Shown here: positions 8,810-17,126 of the stretch, piece after piece
Numbering within the stretch: the stretch's first letter is position 1
How the letters are laid out: each line of letters starts with the position of its first letter
Source: DASZWJ01 sp963813895
GTDB taxonomy: Bacteria > Pseudomonadota > Gammaproteobacteria > JAURND01
Reading direction: 5' to 3'
Assembly (NCBI GenBank): GCA_963813895.1
Contig: CAWFAS010000001.1
Span: 248,001-312,000, forward strand
DNA length: 64,000 nt
Position numbers and translations under genes: made by a program
Notes under the pieces: model-generated
Told to the model about the DNA's origin: nothing
Database searches by the model: none
The model's input: the letters and a program-made list of their open reading frames with translations, nothing else

Positions 8810-10978
8810 ATGGATTTACCAACGCAGGCTTCTAATAAACATCACACCCTGCTGCTCGAGATAATCTCACGCCTATGTCTACTGGTGTTTTTATCACTGC
8901 CACTATCATCAATAGCAACCGACCCACCTTACGTTAATAGCCAAACCTGCGCTACCTGCCATCCGCGCGAATTCAAAGATTGGCAACAATCACATCATGC
9001 AGCAGCAATGCAACCCGCTAATAAACAGACCGTATTGGGCGATTTTAATAATGCCGTATTTAATTACTATGGTATCACCACACGCTTCTACCAACAGGAT
9101 GGGCATTTTTATATTCACACCCAGGGAACTGATGGTAACTATGGCGATTTCAAAGTGTTATATACTTTTGGTGTAGAACCGTTGCAGCAATATTTAGTGT
9201 CTTTCTCCGACGGTCGGCTGCAAGCATTTACCATCGCTTGGGATACCCACCAAAAAAAATGGTTCTCCCTCTATCCACATGAAAATATTACCCCGCACGA
9301 TCCACTACATTGGACGGGCCGCGTTTATACCTGGAACCATTTTTGCGCTGATTGCCATTCGACCAATCTACAAAAAAATTATGAGATAACCACGGCCACT
9401 TATCATACCAACTGGTCAGCGATTAATGTCGATTGCCAGGCCTGTCATGGACCCGCTGCAGGACATGTTAAATGGGCGCAGATCGCGAAGAGCGACAAAG
9501 CTATCCGTGACCCGCAACAAGGTTTTGTGTTTAACCAACAGACTTTGACTAGCCCCCAACTCATTGAAGGCTGTGCTTTTTGCCATGCACGTCGTCACCC
9601 CATTAGCCCACAAATTCAAACAGGGACACCCTTTTTAGATAATTACATGCCGGAAATTCTCCGTAAAGATGTCTATTATGCTGATGGGGGTTTGCAAGAA
9701 GAAGATTATGAGTATGGTTCGTTTACCCAAAGCAAAATGTATCAGTCTGGGGTAATGTGTACCGATTGCCATAACCCACATTCACTACAGTTAAAGGCGC
9801 AAGGTAATGGGTTATGCTTGCAATGCCACAACCCTAATCCACCGGTTAACCGTTTTAGCAATTTACTTGCCAAAGATTACGCTACACCTGATCACCATTT
9901 TCATAAAACCGATTCACCAGGCGCACGATGCATTAGTTGCCATATGCCGCCTAAAACCTATATGCAAGTAGACGTGCGGCGCGATCATTACTTTCGCATC
10001 CCCCGTCCTGACCTGACCATCAAATATGGTATTCCGAATGCATGCAATATTTGTCATACCGATAAAAGCGCGCAATGGTCTGAGGATTATATAGAGAAAT
10101 GGTACGGTAAAAAGACGTATCCGGATGATTACACCGAGATCCTGATCCGTGGTCGTGCCAGAGATCCTGGTGCTGAGGCGGACTTAATTACCTTAGCACA
10201 AAACCCAAAACGCTCAGCTATAGTAAGAGCAACTGCTCTAGAGTTATTACAGCCCTATCAAAGCACTACTGCCACTGATACCTTTATCGCCGCTACTAAA
10301 GATAAAGACCCGCTAGTGCGCACCTTAGCCGCGAAGAGCCTGGTGATTGCATCCGCAAATCAGCGACTGACAGCCCTGGCACCCTTATTAGATGATCCTA
10401 TCCGCGCCGTGCGCATCCAGGCAGCGCGTGCTTTAGTTAATACTCCCAGCGGCGACTTCGATGCTGCTCACCTAGGACTATTTAATAAAGCCTTAGCTGA
10501 ATATCGAGCGGCACAACAAGCCCAGATCGATCAACCCGAGGCTAATTTAAACTTAGGGGTTTTAGCCTGGCAACAACAAAACAAGGAAAGCGCAGCACAG
10601 TATTATCAAAGTGCATTGCAAATGGATAAAAGTTTTTATCCTGCGAGTCAAAATTTGGCCATACTCTACAACTCTATCGGACAGAACTCACAAGCTGAGC
10701 AGGTGTTGCGTGACGCCATCAGTTACAATCAACAGCAAGGGGAGTTGTATTATTCTTTAGGATTGCTATTTGCAGAACAAGGTGATTTTACCGCTGCGGC
10801 TGCTACGCTAGCGCAAGCGGCTAAATTAATGCCTGATAATGCACGGGTTTATTTTAATTATGGCTTAGCCTTAATAAAGGCTGGGAATGTTGAGCAGGCT
10901 AAAACACTATTGCTTAAAGCGCATGATCTGGCGCCTGAGGATGAGCGTATTCGGGAGGCTTTGGTAGTTTTAAATTAA
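8810..10978 (+). CDS. Octaheme c-type cytochrome with HEAT and TPR repeats
   Basis: The 722-aa exported protein has an N-terminal signal segment ending near SSIATDPP. Eight CXXCH haem-binding motifs follow: CATCH, CADCH, CQACH, CAFCH, CTDCH, CLQCH, CISCH and CNICH, within about residues 45-420. HEAT-like repeats follow (near 450-560) and then TPRs to the end (LNLGVLAWQQQ, LYYSLGLLFAEQGD, VYFNYGLALIKAGN). The haem region resembles the cytochrome c554/multihaem nitrite reductase-like group found fused to TPRs in many proteobacteria. Likely a periplasmic electron carrier or redox enzyme; the reaction is unknown. It needs the Ccm maturation system, which is not in this window. Confidence 0.85.
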   Translation: MDLPTQASNKHHTLLLEIISRLCLLVFLSLPLSSIATDPPYVNSQTCATCHPREFKDWQQSHHAAAMQPANKQTVLGDFNNAVFNYYGITTRFYQQDGHFYIHTQGTDGNYGDFKVLYTFGVEPLQQYLVSFSDGRLQAFTIAWDTHQKKWFSLYPHENITPHDPLHWTGRVYTWNHFCADCHSTNLQKNYEITTATYHTNWSAINVDCQACHGPAAGHVKWAQIAKSDKAIRDPQQGFVFNQQTLTSPQLIEGCAFCHARRHPISPQIQTGTPFLDNYMPEILRKDVYYADGGLQEEDYEYGSFTQSKMYQSGVMCTDCHNPHSLQLKAQGNGLCLQCHNPNPPVNRFSNLLAKDYATPDHHFHKTDSPGARCISCHMPPKTYMQVDVRRDHYFRIPRPDLTIKYGIPNACNICHTDKSAQWSEDYIEKWYGKKTYPDDYTEILIRGRARDPGAEADLITLAQNPKRSAIVRATALELLQPYQSTTATDTFIAATKDKDPLVRTLAAKSLVIASANQRLTALAPLLDDPIRAVRIQAARALVNTPSGDFDAAHLGLFNKALAEYRAAQQAQIDQPEANLNLGVLAWQQQNKESAAQYYQSALQMDKSFYPASQNLAILYNSIGQNSQAEQVLRDAISYNQQQGELYYSLGLLFAEQGDFTAAAATLAQAAKLMPDNARVYFNYGLALIKAGNVEQAKTLLLKAHDLAPEDERIREALVVLN

Positions 10979-11056
10979 ACCTACTATCTTAAAGTGGCAA
11001 AAGTGTAAAGTTACATGTAAAATTGATCGCAGGTGATCATTCTGAGAACAATATTT

Positions 11057-11845
11057 ATGAATAAACTGAAAAATCCGCCCGTTTTTTATACACTTGCCCA
11101 AGTAAAGTTCAATACGATCTCCTTGATGTCAGAGTATGTGCCAAAATTGCAGGACAAACTACGACGAACTGGTTATGCAGATTTCGAAGAAGAAAATTTT
11201 TACACCATAAATGTCAGGCAACCCGACAGGCAAATATCTGATATTAAGCAAAACAGTAATATGCGCTGGCATTTTCGCGATAGTGCAAGAAACGAAGGAT
11301 ATTTACTTCTATCAGATTCTTTAGTCTTCCATACAACTATTTATGAAACTTTTGATATATTTTTGTCAAAATTAATATTGGGGTTGAAAATAATACATGA
11401 GATAATAGAGCTAAACTTTATTGATAGAACTGGTTTGCGCTATCTAAATGCAGTTATTCCAGGGAAAGAGGAAACGCTAGCGAATTATTTAACCCCTTCA
11501 TTACTAGGTTTCTCCTCCATAGCCGATAAGAAATTAGAACATACCTTTATTGAAACCGTGTCTCAAAATAATTCGGGCACATTGATTGCTCGCTCCGTCA
11601 TAAAAGATAATGCACTGGCTTTACCCCCAGATTTATTACCTTTCAAATTACAAATATCTCCAAGATTTTCTGAAATATTATGCAGAACAGCTGTTTTAGA
11701 CACTGATCATTTTATTAGCCACCACCCCAGATTTGAATTTAATATAGCACCCATTAAAAGTGCGCTATCAAATTCTCATGATATTTTAACCGAGGTATTC
11801 AGATCATCAATTACAGAGCATGCCATTAAAGTTTGGGGATTATAA
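11057..11845 (+). CDS. TIGR04255-like protein
   Basis: A 262-aa protein whose start (NPPVFYTLAQVKFNTI) and central motif FIDRTGLRYLNAVIP resemble the TIGR04255 family, of unknown function and often found next to HTH or toxin-like genes. I place the start at ATG 11057 because the upstream in-frame start adds only a short unconserved leader. Two bases separate its stop from the next start, so it forms an operon with the XRE-type protein. Possibly part of a defence or toxin-antitoxin cassette, inferred from context only. Confidence 0.65.
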   Translation: MNKLKNPPVFYTLAQVKFNTISLMSEYVPKLQDKLRRTGYADFEEENFYTINVRQPDRQISDIKQNSNMRWHFRDSARNEGYLLLSDSLVFHTTIYETFDIFLSKLILGLKIIHEIIELNFIDRTGLRYLNAVIPGKEETLANYLTPSLLGFSSIADKKLEHTFIETVSQNNSGTLIARSVIKDNALALPPDLLPFKLQISPRFSEILCRTAVLDTDHFISHHPRFEFNIAPIKSALSNSHDILTEVFRSSITEHAIKVWGL

Positions 11846-11847
11846 TA

Positions 11848-12483
11848 ATGTTTACGGATATTCTTCCCACACAATCTTCACAACCTTTTTGGCGAACGCC
11901 AATATCTGATGTACCTGGGCAGAATTTTTTGACAACTGTTCATCTCGATAAATATGAGCAAGGTAGTGGTGGGAACATTTTGGCCTCTAATGCAGGGAAA
12001 CATAGTTATTATCCCAAAAACTCACGAATTCGTGAAGAAAGAGAAAAACCCAATATTAAAATTAATTCACGTCCTATTGCAGATCAAATTCAATTCATCC
12101 GTGAAGTTCTTGCAATTAATATGTCTGATCTTGCAGATTTATTGAAAGTTACTCGACCCACTATTTATGCATGGTTAGAGGGACGACAAGAACCAAAAGC
12201 CGAATCTTTACTGCAAATTTCTAGGATTGAAATAATTTCCGCAGAAATCAAAAAATATGCTATTTCTCGGATGGATACCTTTCTTCATCGACCTATCTTT
12301 AACAATAGCTCTCTATTAGATAAGCTCAAAGCGGGAGAGGATATTAGCAAATTTTTAAGCGATGTTAAAAAACTGGCGGATAAAGAAGCAGAAAATAGAA
12401 AAAAAATTAAAGGTTCCGGCAAAAAACTTCGTTCAACAGCTGATGCAATAAGAAAATATTCTAATCCGTTATATAGGGAATAA
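11848..12483 (+). CDS. XRE-type helix-turn-helix protein
   Basis: The 212-aa protein carries one HTH in the middle: QIQFIREVLAINMSDLADLL, then KVTRPTIYAWLEGRQEPKAE, a Cro/CI-type DNA-binding motif near residues 75-120. The rest is charged, ending in a lysine-rich tail (ENRKKIKGSGKKLRS). The start at 11848 is two bases after the preceding stop; an earlier in-frame start overlaps the upstream gene and is less likely. It probably autoregulates this small cassette, as antitoxin-like XRE proteins often do. That is an inference. Confidence 0.8.
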   Translation: MFTDILPTQSSQPFWRTPISDVPGQNFLTTVHLDKYEQGSGGNILASNAGKHSYYPKNSRIREEREKPNIKINSRPIADQIQFIREVLAINMSDLADLLKVTRPTIYAWLEGRQEPKAESLLQISRIEIISAEIKKYAISRMDTFLHRPIFNNSSLLDKLKAGEDISKFLSDVKKLADKEAENRKKIKGSGKKLRSTADAIRKYSNPLYRE

Positions 12484-12489
12484 AGAAAG

Positions 12490-13304
12490 ATGTGCTGGCA
12501 GCGTGAAACCATGTGGCACCAGGGTAGTATTTTATCAAAAACCGATTTAAAACTTTTGATGGCAAATACTTCTCAATACGATTTGCAATAGCCATATCTC
12601 ACAGTTGTGATATTGCGAATGATATGGAAACTGAACCTGAAATAGAATTTATTGGCATTAATATCATTGAGGGTGAAGGGCATGGAAATTATAGATTTGG
12701 GAAAAATCCAAGGACATTACATTTACCTATAGTTTGCTCTGGTCACGTCCAAACTCTCGAACTATATGCAACTCGAAAATTTAGCATTTCAAAGAAAGAA
12801 CTAATTCGGTTTCAGCTTCATCCAGAAGAATCATATAATTTAAATAAAAAATCTCTTGATATTTTACAAGGCTGGTTAGCTGCGCGTTACAGAAGACAGA
12901 CCCTTCCTGGAGCCTTAGATACCCGGCTTACCCCCATAAAAGATTTACTTGAACGCCAAGCTAAAAAATACCCTCTAGAAATTGATGGCTATTGGATCCA
13001 ATTTGACCCTGAGTATGAACTCGAACAACACGAACCTTATGAGCTCAAATTAATGATAGTTTATTCAAGTTCCTCCAGCAATGCTGAAGAAATTGCACTT
13101 CAGATTTCAAAAAATATCTATAAATTATGTGAGCCTTTACAAGGGATCGATTTGAAAGTCTTTGTTTTTTCAGGTAAAGAATTCACCTTGGATGATATAA
13201 CACAGTATATAGAGTTTCGTTATGATTATATAAGCCACAGGGCAAACATGATACCTGCTCAGCAAACACTAGAAAAGTCTACAGCATTATTCAACGGACA
13301 ATGA
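12490..13304 (+). pseudogene. Third gene of the cassette, apparently frameshifted near position 12586
   Basis: Two consecutive frames look like one protein. Frame one (12490-12591) reads MCWQRETMWHQGS... to NTSQYDLQ and stops. The other frame is open before its first ATG at 12624 and there reads AIAISHSCDIANDMETEPE, which continues into the 226-aa downstream ORF. Joining DL from frame one to AIAISHSCDIAND from the second frame by one base shift gives a sensible chain. I see no classic slippery heptamer, so a mutation or a sequencing error is likelier than programmed frameshifting. I do not recognise the family. The first frame starts 6 bases after the XRE gene, so all three genes form an operon. 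Confidence 0.6.
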
Positions 13305-13361
13305 TTAATGCTGTAGCGATAAAATTTTGGCCAATGTGAAAGACTATGGCCAGCTATTCAA

Positions 13362-15059
13362 TTAACCCCCTTGCTGCGCCTGTATTGCATGAACCACCTG
13401 TTTCTTCACATCTTCCATGTTAAAACTGGCTCCTTCCTGCATAGGAGGAAAATCTATAAAAGTCTGGGCTATCTTTTCTATTTCCTGCTGGACATAAGTA
13501 AAACGCCAAAACTCATGACCGAAGAAATCCATGCCGTAAGCCATAGAGCCATTAGCACCGGATGGTAGACCAGCACGTTCGAATGGGTCCAAGCGCAGGT
13601 TGGTGATAGTGGGCCAATCTAAAAGCACCGTGCCTCCCAGCCAACCATTAGGTTGGTCAATAAAGCGATATTTATAATCATCCAGGCGTACCGCACCAAG
13701 ATTTTTCTCAGCAAAATAAAGTATTTCATGGCGGTTGGAAGGCGCTTTGCCCGTAATAAAATCCAGTTGGTTATAACCGTCAAGGTATACTTTATAATTC
13801 TGACCGGCTAATTGCCTGCCACTTTTTAGTTGCTCCACAATATTCGGATTACCCGCGGCAGCAACAAAGGTCGGGAACCAATCTAGGCCCGAGAAAATAC
13901 CATTCCCAACTTTATTGGCTGGTACGTGTCCTGGCCAGCGGATAATGGCCGGCACCCGCATACCTCCTTCTAACACCGTGCCTTTAGCGCCTGCAAATGG
14001 CGTCATAGCGCCATCTGGCCAGGTAAAGACTTCCGCACCATTGTCAGTAGTGAATACCACAATCGTGTTGTTATCCACACCCATATCCTTTAGTTTTTTC
14101 ATCACTGCACCCACAATATCATCTAGCTGTGCCATGCCGGCTTCTTCGGTATACCAACCATTGTCCGGGGTTTGCAGCTTGGCATAGTAATCGGAGAGAT
14201 GAGTGAATATGTGCATACGCGTAGGGTTGAGCCAAATAAAAAACGGCTTACCTGCTTGTTTCGCCTGATCCATGAATCGGAAGGTATAACCGAGGATCTC
14301 ATTATCCACTGTTTTCATGCGTTCTGGCGGCAATGGACCTTTATCAGCAATTTTCTGCAGTCCGACTTTACCCCAACGTGGCTGAACAGTGACATCGTCT
14401 ACATTGGTTGCTTGACAATAGATCATATTGCGTGGGCCGACCTGATCTTTAACTTGCGGCGGGTAGGAATGCCAAAACGGATCTTCCATAGCGTCCAAGT
14501 GATATAAATAGCCAAAAAATTCATCGAACCCATGCACGCAAGGTAAAAATTTATTGAGATCACCCAGATGGTTCTTGCCAAACTGACCGGTTGCATAGCC
14601 CATATCTTTGAGGGCAGTAGCTATGGTCGGTGCTTGCGCTGGCATACCTATGTTGGCGCCAGCCTGGCCAACGGTAGTCAAACCAGTGCGAATGGGTAAC
14701 TCACCGGTAATGAAATTGGCGCGTCCCGCGGTACAACTGGGCTCAGCATAATAATCGGTAAACATCATGCCATCGTTAGCTAATTGATCAAGATGCGGGG
14801 TTTTACCTGCCATTATCCCACGGTGATAAGCACCGATGTTGAACCAGCCGACGTCATCACCCATGATGACAATGATATTTGGTTTTTGTGGGTTAGAGTT
14901 TTGATTAGATTTCGAGCTGCTGGTTGTGGTTGTATTGGGAGGTTGGCTGGATGCAGTGATTTGCGCCAAAACGGTTACGGGAGCTAGCAATGATCCCGCT
15001 AGTAGGCACATTAATAGCTGAGGTAAAAACTTCAAATTACGGCAGGGGTAAATATTCAT
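13362..15059 (-). CDS. Exported arylsulfatase (Cys-type, formylglycine-dependent)
   Basis: A 565-aa alkaline-phosphatase-superfamily sulfatase. A signal peptide (about residues 1-32) is followed by a Ser/Thr/Asn-rich linker. PNIIVIMGDDVGWFN holds the metal-binding Asp pair. The sulfatase signature SCTAGRANFITGELPIRTG carries the Cys (C-x-A/P-x-R type) that must become formylglycine. A second metal site is in VVFTTDNGAEVFTWPDG. Known relatives cleave sulfate esters in the periplasm or outside. The maturation enzyme (FGE or anSME) is not in this window. It is convergent with the cassette at 13304 and downstream of the barrel-protein gene on the same strand. Confidence 0.92.
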   Translation of the reverse strand: MNIYPCRNLKFLPQLLMCLLAGSLLAPVTVLAQITASSQPPNTTTTSSSKSNQNSNPQKPNIIVIMGDDVGWFNIGAYHRGIMAGKTPHLDQLANDGMMFTDYYAEPSCTAGRANFITGELPIRTGLTTVGQAGANIGMPAQAPTIATALKDMGYATGQFGKNHLGDLNKFLPCVHGFDEFFGYLYHLDAMEDPFWHSYPPQVKDQVGPRNMIYCQATNVDDVTVQPRWGKVGLQKIADKGPLPPERMKTVDNEILGYTFRFMDQAKQAGKPFFIWLNPTRMHIFTHLSDYYAKLQTPDNGWYTEEAGMAQLDDIVGAVMKKLKDMGVDNNTIVVFTTDNGAEVFTWPDGAMTPFAGAKGTVLEGGMRVPAIIRWPGHVPANKVGNGIFSGLDWFPTFVAAAGNPNIVEQLKSGRQLAGQNYKVYLDGYNQLDFITGKAPSNRHEILYFAEKNLGAVRLDDYKYRFIDQPNGWLGGTVLLDWPTITNLRLDPFERAGLPSGANGSMAYGMDFFGHEFWRFTYVQQEIEKIAQTFIDFPPMQEGASFNMEDVKKQVVHAIQAQQGG

Positions 15060-15123
15060 ATTCAGATCCTTCTGAGTTGTTCCATTTTATAAAGAAACTA
15101 TGCCCATTCTAACTTGGAAAGGG

Positions 15124-15951
15124 TTAATTGTGTAAACTAAAACCTATCATAGGTCCATACATTAATGTATTCAGAGCAAATTCATCAGCATTTTTCGCGT
15201 AATTTATTTTCAATACCCTATATGCAATACCTATATCAATATGTTTATGGATTGTATAAGCCAATCCGCTAATTATACTCCAAGTATCCTTCATGCCATC
15301 TACATTAAAGCCACCTATATCACCTCGTAGCCAAAAAAGTGTTTTAGAGGTGAAATAATACTTAAAACGTCCGCCGATAATGGGTGAAAGCGACGTTTCT
15401 TTTTGTGATAAAGAAAAAATTGAGTCTGCATCAAGAGTGGATTTTATTCCAAAATAGCGCGACCCGCCTAGCAATTCAAAAGAACTTATGGAGCCATCAC
15501 TTATACCTGGTGCAACAAAAACTCGTAAAAAAATTCCACTGTCAATTAGGATATTTTGCACCGTAGTATTGACCGGTATAGAGTCTGAAGTGAAGTCTTT
15601 AGATACTTTAAGATAGGTGGGATCGATCATGAATGACCAGGGGCCATAGCCAGCTTCTATATGCCCTTGAATGGCGAAGTTCAGGTTTTTTAAAATATCG
15701 CTAAAGGTAATATGCACATTTTGGGTGACACCCAAAACAGTAACGTCTCCGCTAAGTCCACTCATCCAAAGATAAGGTGCGATCTCATAGTGCCAGCCGT
15801 CATTGAGGGTCTGGGAAGGGGCTACGGCGACGGGAATCGGGCTGGGAGTATAATAGGCATTATTATTGTAATCATAGTCGTTATTGGCTAAAGCTATTGA
15901 GGAAAAAAGGCTGATTAGTCCTATCAATAACCCATTTCTATAGGTCTGCAT
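15124..15951 (-). CDS. Outer-membrane beta-barrel protein, function unknown
   Basis: A 275-aa protein with a signal peptide (LIGLISLFSSIALA, cleavage near residue 22) and a Tyr/Asn-rich start. Alternating-hydrophobic strands follow (WHYEIAPYLWMSGLSGDV, FAIQGHIEAGYGPWSFMIDP, TLFWLRGDIGGFN) to a C-terminal strand ending GPMIGFSLHN. The pattern is like small OmpA/OmpW-type barrels. It lies just upstream of the sulfatase gene on the same strand, 64 bp apart. Whether the two form an operon is not clear. Confidence 0.7.
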   Translation of the reverse strand: MQTYRNGLLIGLISLFSSIALANNDYDYNNNAYYTPSPIPVAVAPSQTLNDGWHYEIAPYLWMSGLSGDVTVLGVTQNVHITFSDILKNLNFAIQGHIEAGYGPWSFMIDPTYLKVSKDFTSDSIPVNTTVQNILIDSGIFLRVFVAPGISDGSISSFELLGGSRYFGIKSTLDADSIFSLSQKETSLSPIIGGRFKYYFTSKTLFWLRGDIGGFNVDGMKDTWSIISGLAYTIHKHIDIGIAYRVLKINYAKNADEFALNTLMYGPMIGFSLHN

Positions 15952-15996
15952 GTTAGCGTCATCCTTGTGTAGTGTCCTTGTAGTTTTTAACAGTGC

Positions 15997-16050
15997 GAAT
16001 TATTCAACAATGCCCCCCGCGGGAGAGGGGATACAGTGCTTTTCCAAAAA
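15997..16050. repeat. Partial copy of the dispersed repeat overlapping the 3' end of hemF
   Basis: GAATTATTCAACAATGCC (15997-16014) is the right end of the repeat family. It is followed by a second partial unit (GGGAGAGGGGATACAGTGCT and TTTCCAAAAAAT). The repeat is read through by hemF and supplies its C-terminal codons and stop. Confidence 0.8.
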
Positions 16051-16965
16051 ATAAGAGCTAATCCAGTCTCGAGGCACTAAAAATTCTTCGCCTAGCCGTG
16101 CTTCCACACTCCCTGGAGAAGGAGCCCAATCATAGCGCCAACTCACTTCAGGTGGTAATGAAATCAGAATGGATTCCGTGCGGCCACCCAATTGCAGGCC
16201 AAATAAAGTTCCTCTGTCGTAAACCAGATTAAACTCAACATAACGCCCACGTCGATAACTTTGAAAATCACGCTCTTGCTTCCCATACGGTAGGGACATC
16301 CGACGTTGGATGATCGGGAGATAGGCAGGCAAAAAATGTTCTCCTATGCTACGTGCAAAATCAAAACTAGTTTGAAAATCTGCGAGATGCAGATCATCAA
16401 AAAAAAGTCCGCCAATGCCACGGTGTTCTTGACGATGCTTAATATAAAAATAATCATCGGCCCATTTTTTAAAGCGCATATATATATCGTCGCCAAATGG
16501 GTCGCAGGCTTGCTTCGCCGTTTTATGCCAGTGAACGCAATCTTCAACGAAACCATAATAGGGAGTCAGATCAAAGCCCCCTCCAAACCACCATACGGGT
16601 TCTTGGTGCTGATGGGTGGCGGAAAAAAAACGCAGATTGAAGTGGGTGGTGGGAACATAGGGATTGCGCGGATGGATAATGACGGATAATCCTAGCGCCT
16701 CAAAACTACTACCTGCTAATTCTGGCCTTTTATTGGTTGCTGAAGGGGGTAATTGTTCACCCAAGACATGGGAGAAATTGACGCCACATTTTTCGATGAT
16801 CACCCCACCTGATAAAGCATGGGTGCGACCTTCACCGCCTTGTGGGCGCTGCCAGGTGTCACGCTGGAAAGTCGTTTCAGGATCCAGCAGTTCTAAAGCT
16901 GAGCAAATGCTGTCTTGCAGAGTTAATAAATAGGTTTTGATAGGAGAGGTATTGAATGAGTTCAT
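16000..16965 (-). CDS. hemF: Oxygen-dependent coproporphyrinogen III oxidase, C-terminus altered by a repeat
   Basis: A 321-aa HemF, converting coproporphyrinogen III to protoporphyrinogen IX in haem synthesis with O2. Conserved segments are GVNFSHVLGEQLP, WWFGGGFDLTPYYGF, HRGIGGLFFDD, GRYVEFNLVYDRGTLFGLQ and WAPSPGSVEARLGEEFLVP. The family normally ends at the PRDW motif. Here about 19 extra residues follow, most of them (KHCIPSPAGGIVE) encoded by the dispersed repeat. The catalytic domain is complete, so the enzyme is probably functional. Confidence 0.95.
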   Translation of the reverse strand: MNSFNTSPIKTYLLTLQDSICSALELLDPETTFQRDTWQRPQGGEGRTHALSGGVIIEKCGVNFSHVLGEQLPPSATNKRPELAGSSFEALGLSVIIHPRNPYVPTTHFNLRFFSATHQHQEPVWWFGGGFDLTPYYGFVEDCVHWHKTAKQACDPFGDDIYMRFKKWADDYFYIKHRQEHRGIGGLFFDDLHLADFQTSFDFARSIGEHFLPAYLPIIQRRMSLPYGKQERDFQSYRRGRYVEFNLVYDRGTLFGLQLGGRTESILISLPPEVSWRYDWAPSPGSVEARLGEEFLVPRDWISSYFLEKHCIPSPAGGIVE

Positions 16966-17049
16966 TTGTTGAGGTAAGAGAGTTGTTTTTGGGCGACCTA
17001 TTTGTTTAGGAAGACTGAGATAAAAGTGCCTTTAGATACTCCCCCGCAA

Positions 17050-17120
17050 CCACCGAGCCGCGACCGTTAGGGAGCGTTTATTGGAGACCGTAAACGCTCC
17101 CTAACGGTCGCGGCTCGGTG
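17050..17120. repeat. Perfect 31-bp inverted repeat (10-nt loop) just after gyrB
   Basis: The arms 17050-17080 and 17091-17120/21 pair throughout and contain GCCGCGACCGTTAGGGAGCG. The hairpin ends 6 nt from the gyrB stop. It lacks a T-tract. The core recurs after trxA at 54050-54080, so it belongs to a dispersed palindrome family that may also stabilise or end transcripts. Confidence 0.85.
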
Positions 17121-17126
17121 GGAGTC

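Noticed and set aside
12570..12600. Programmed frameshifting between the two frames of the cassette's third gene
   Set aside because: No X-XXY-YYZ heptamer or clear downstream pseudoknot at the junction. Mutation or sequence error is simpler.
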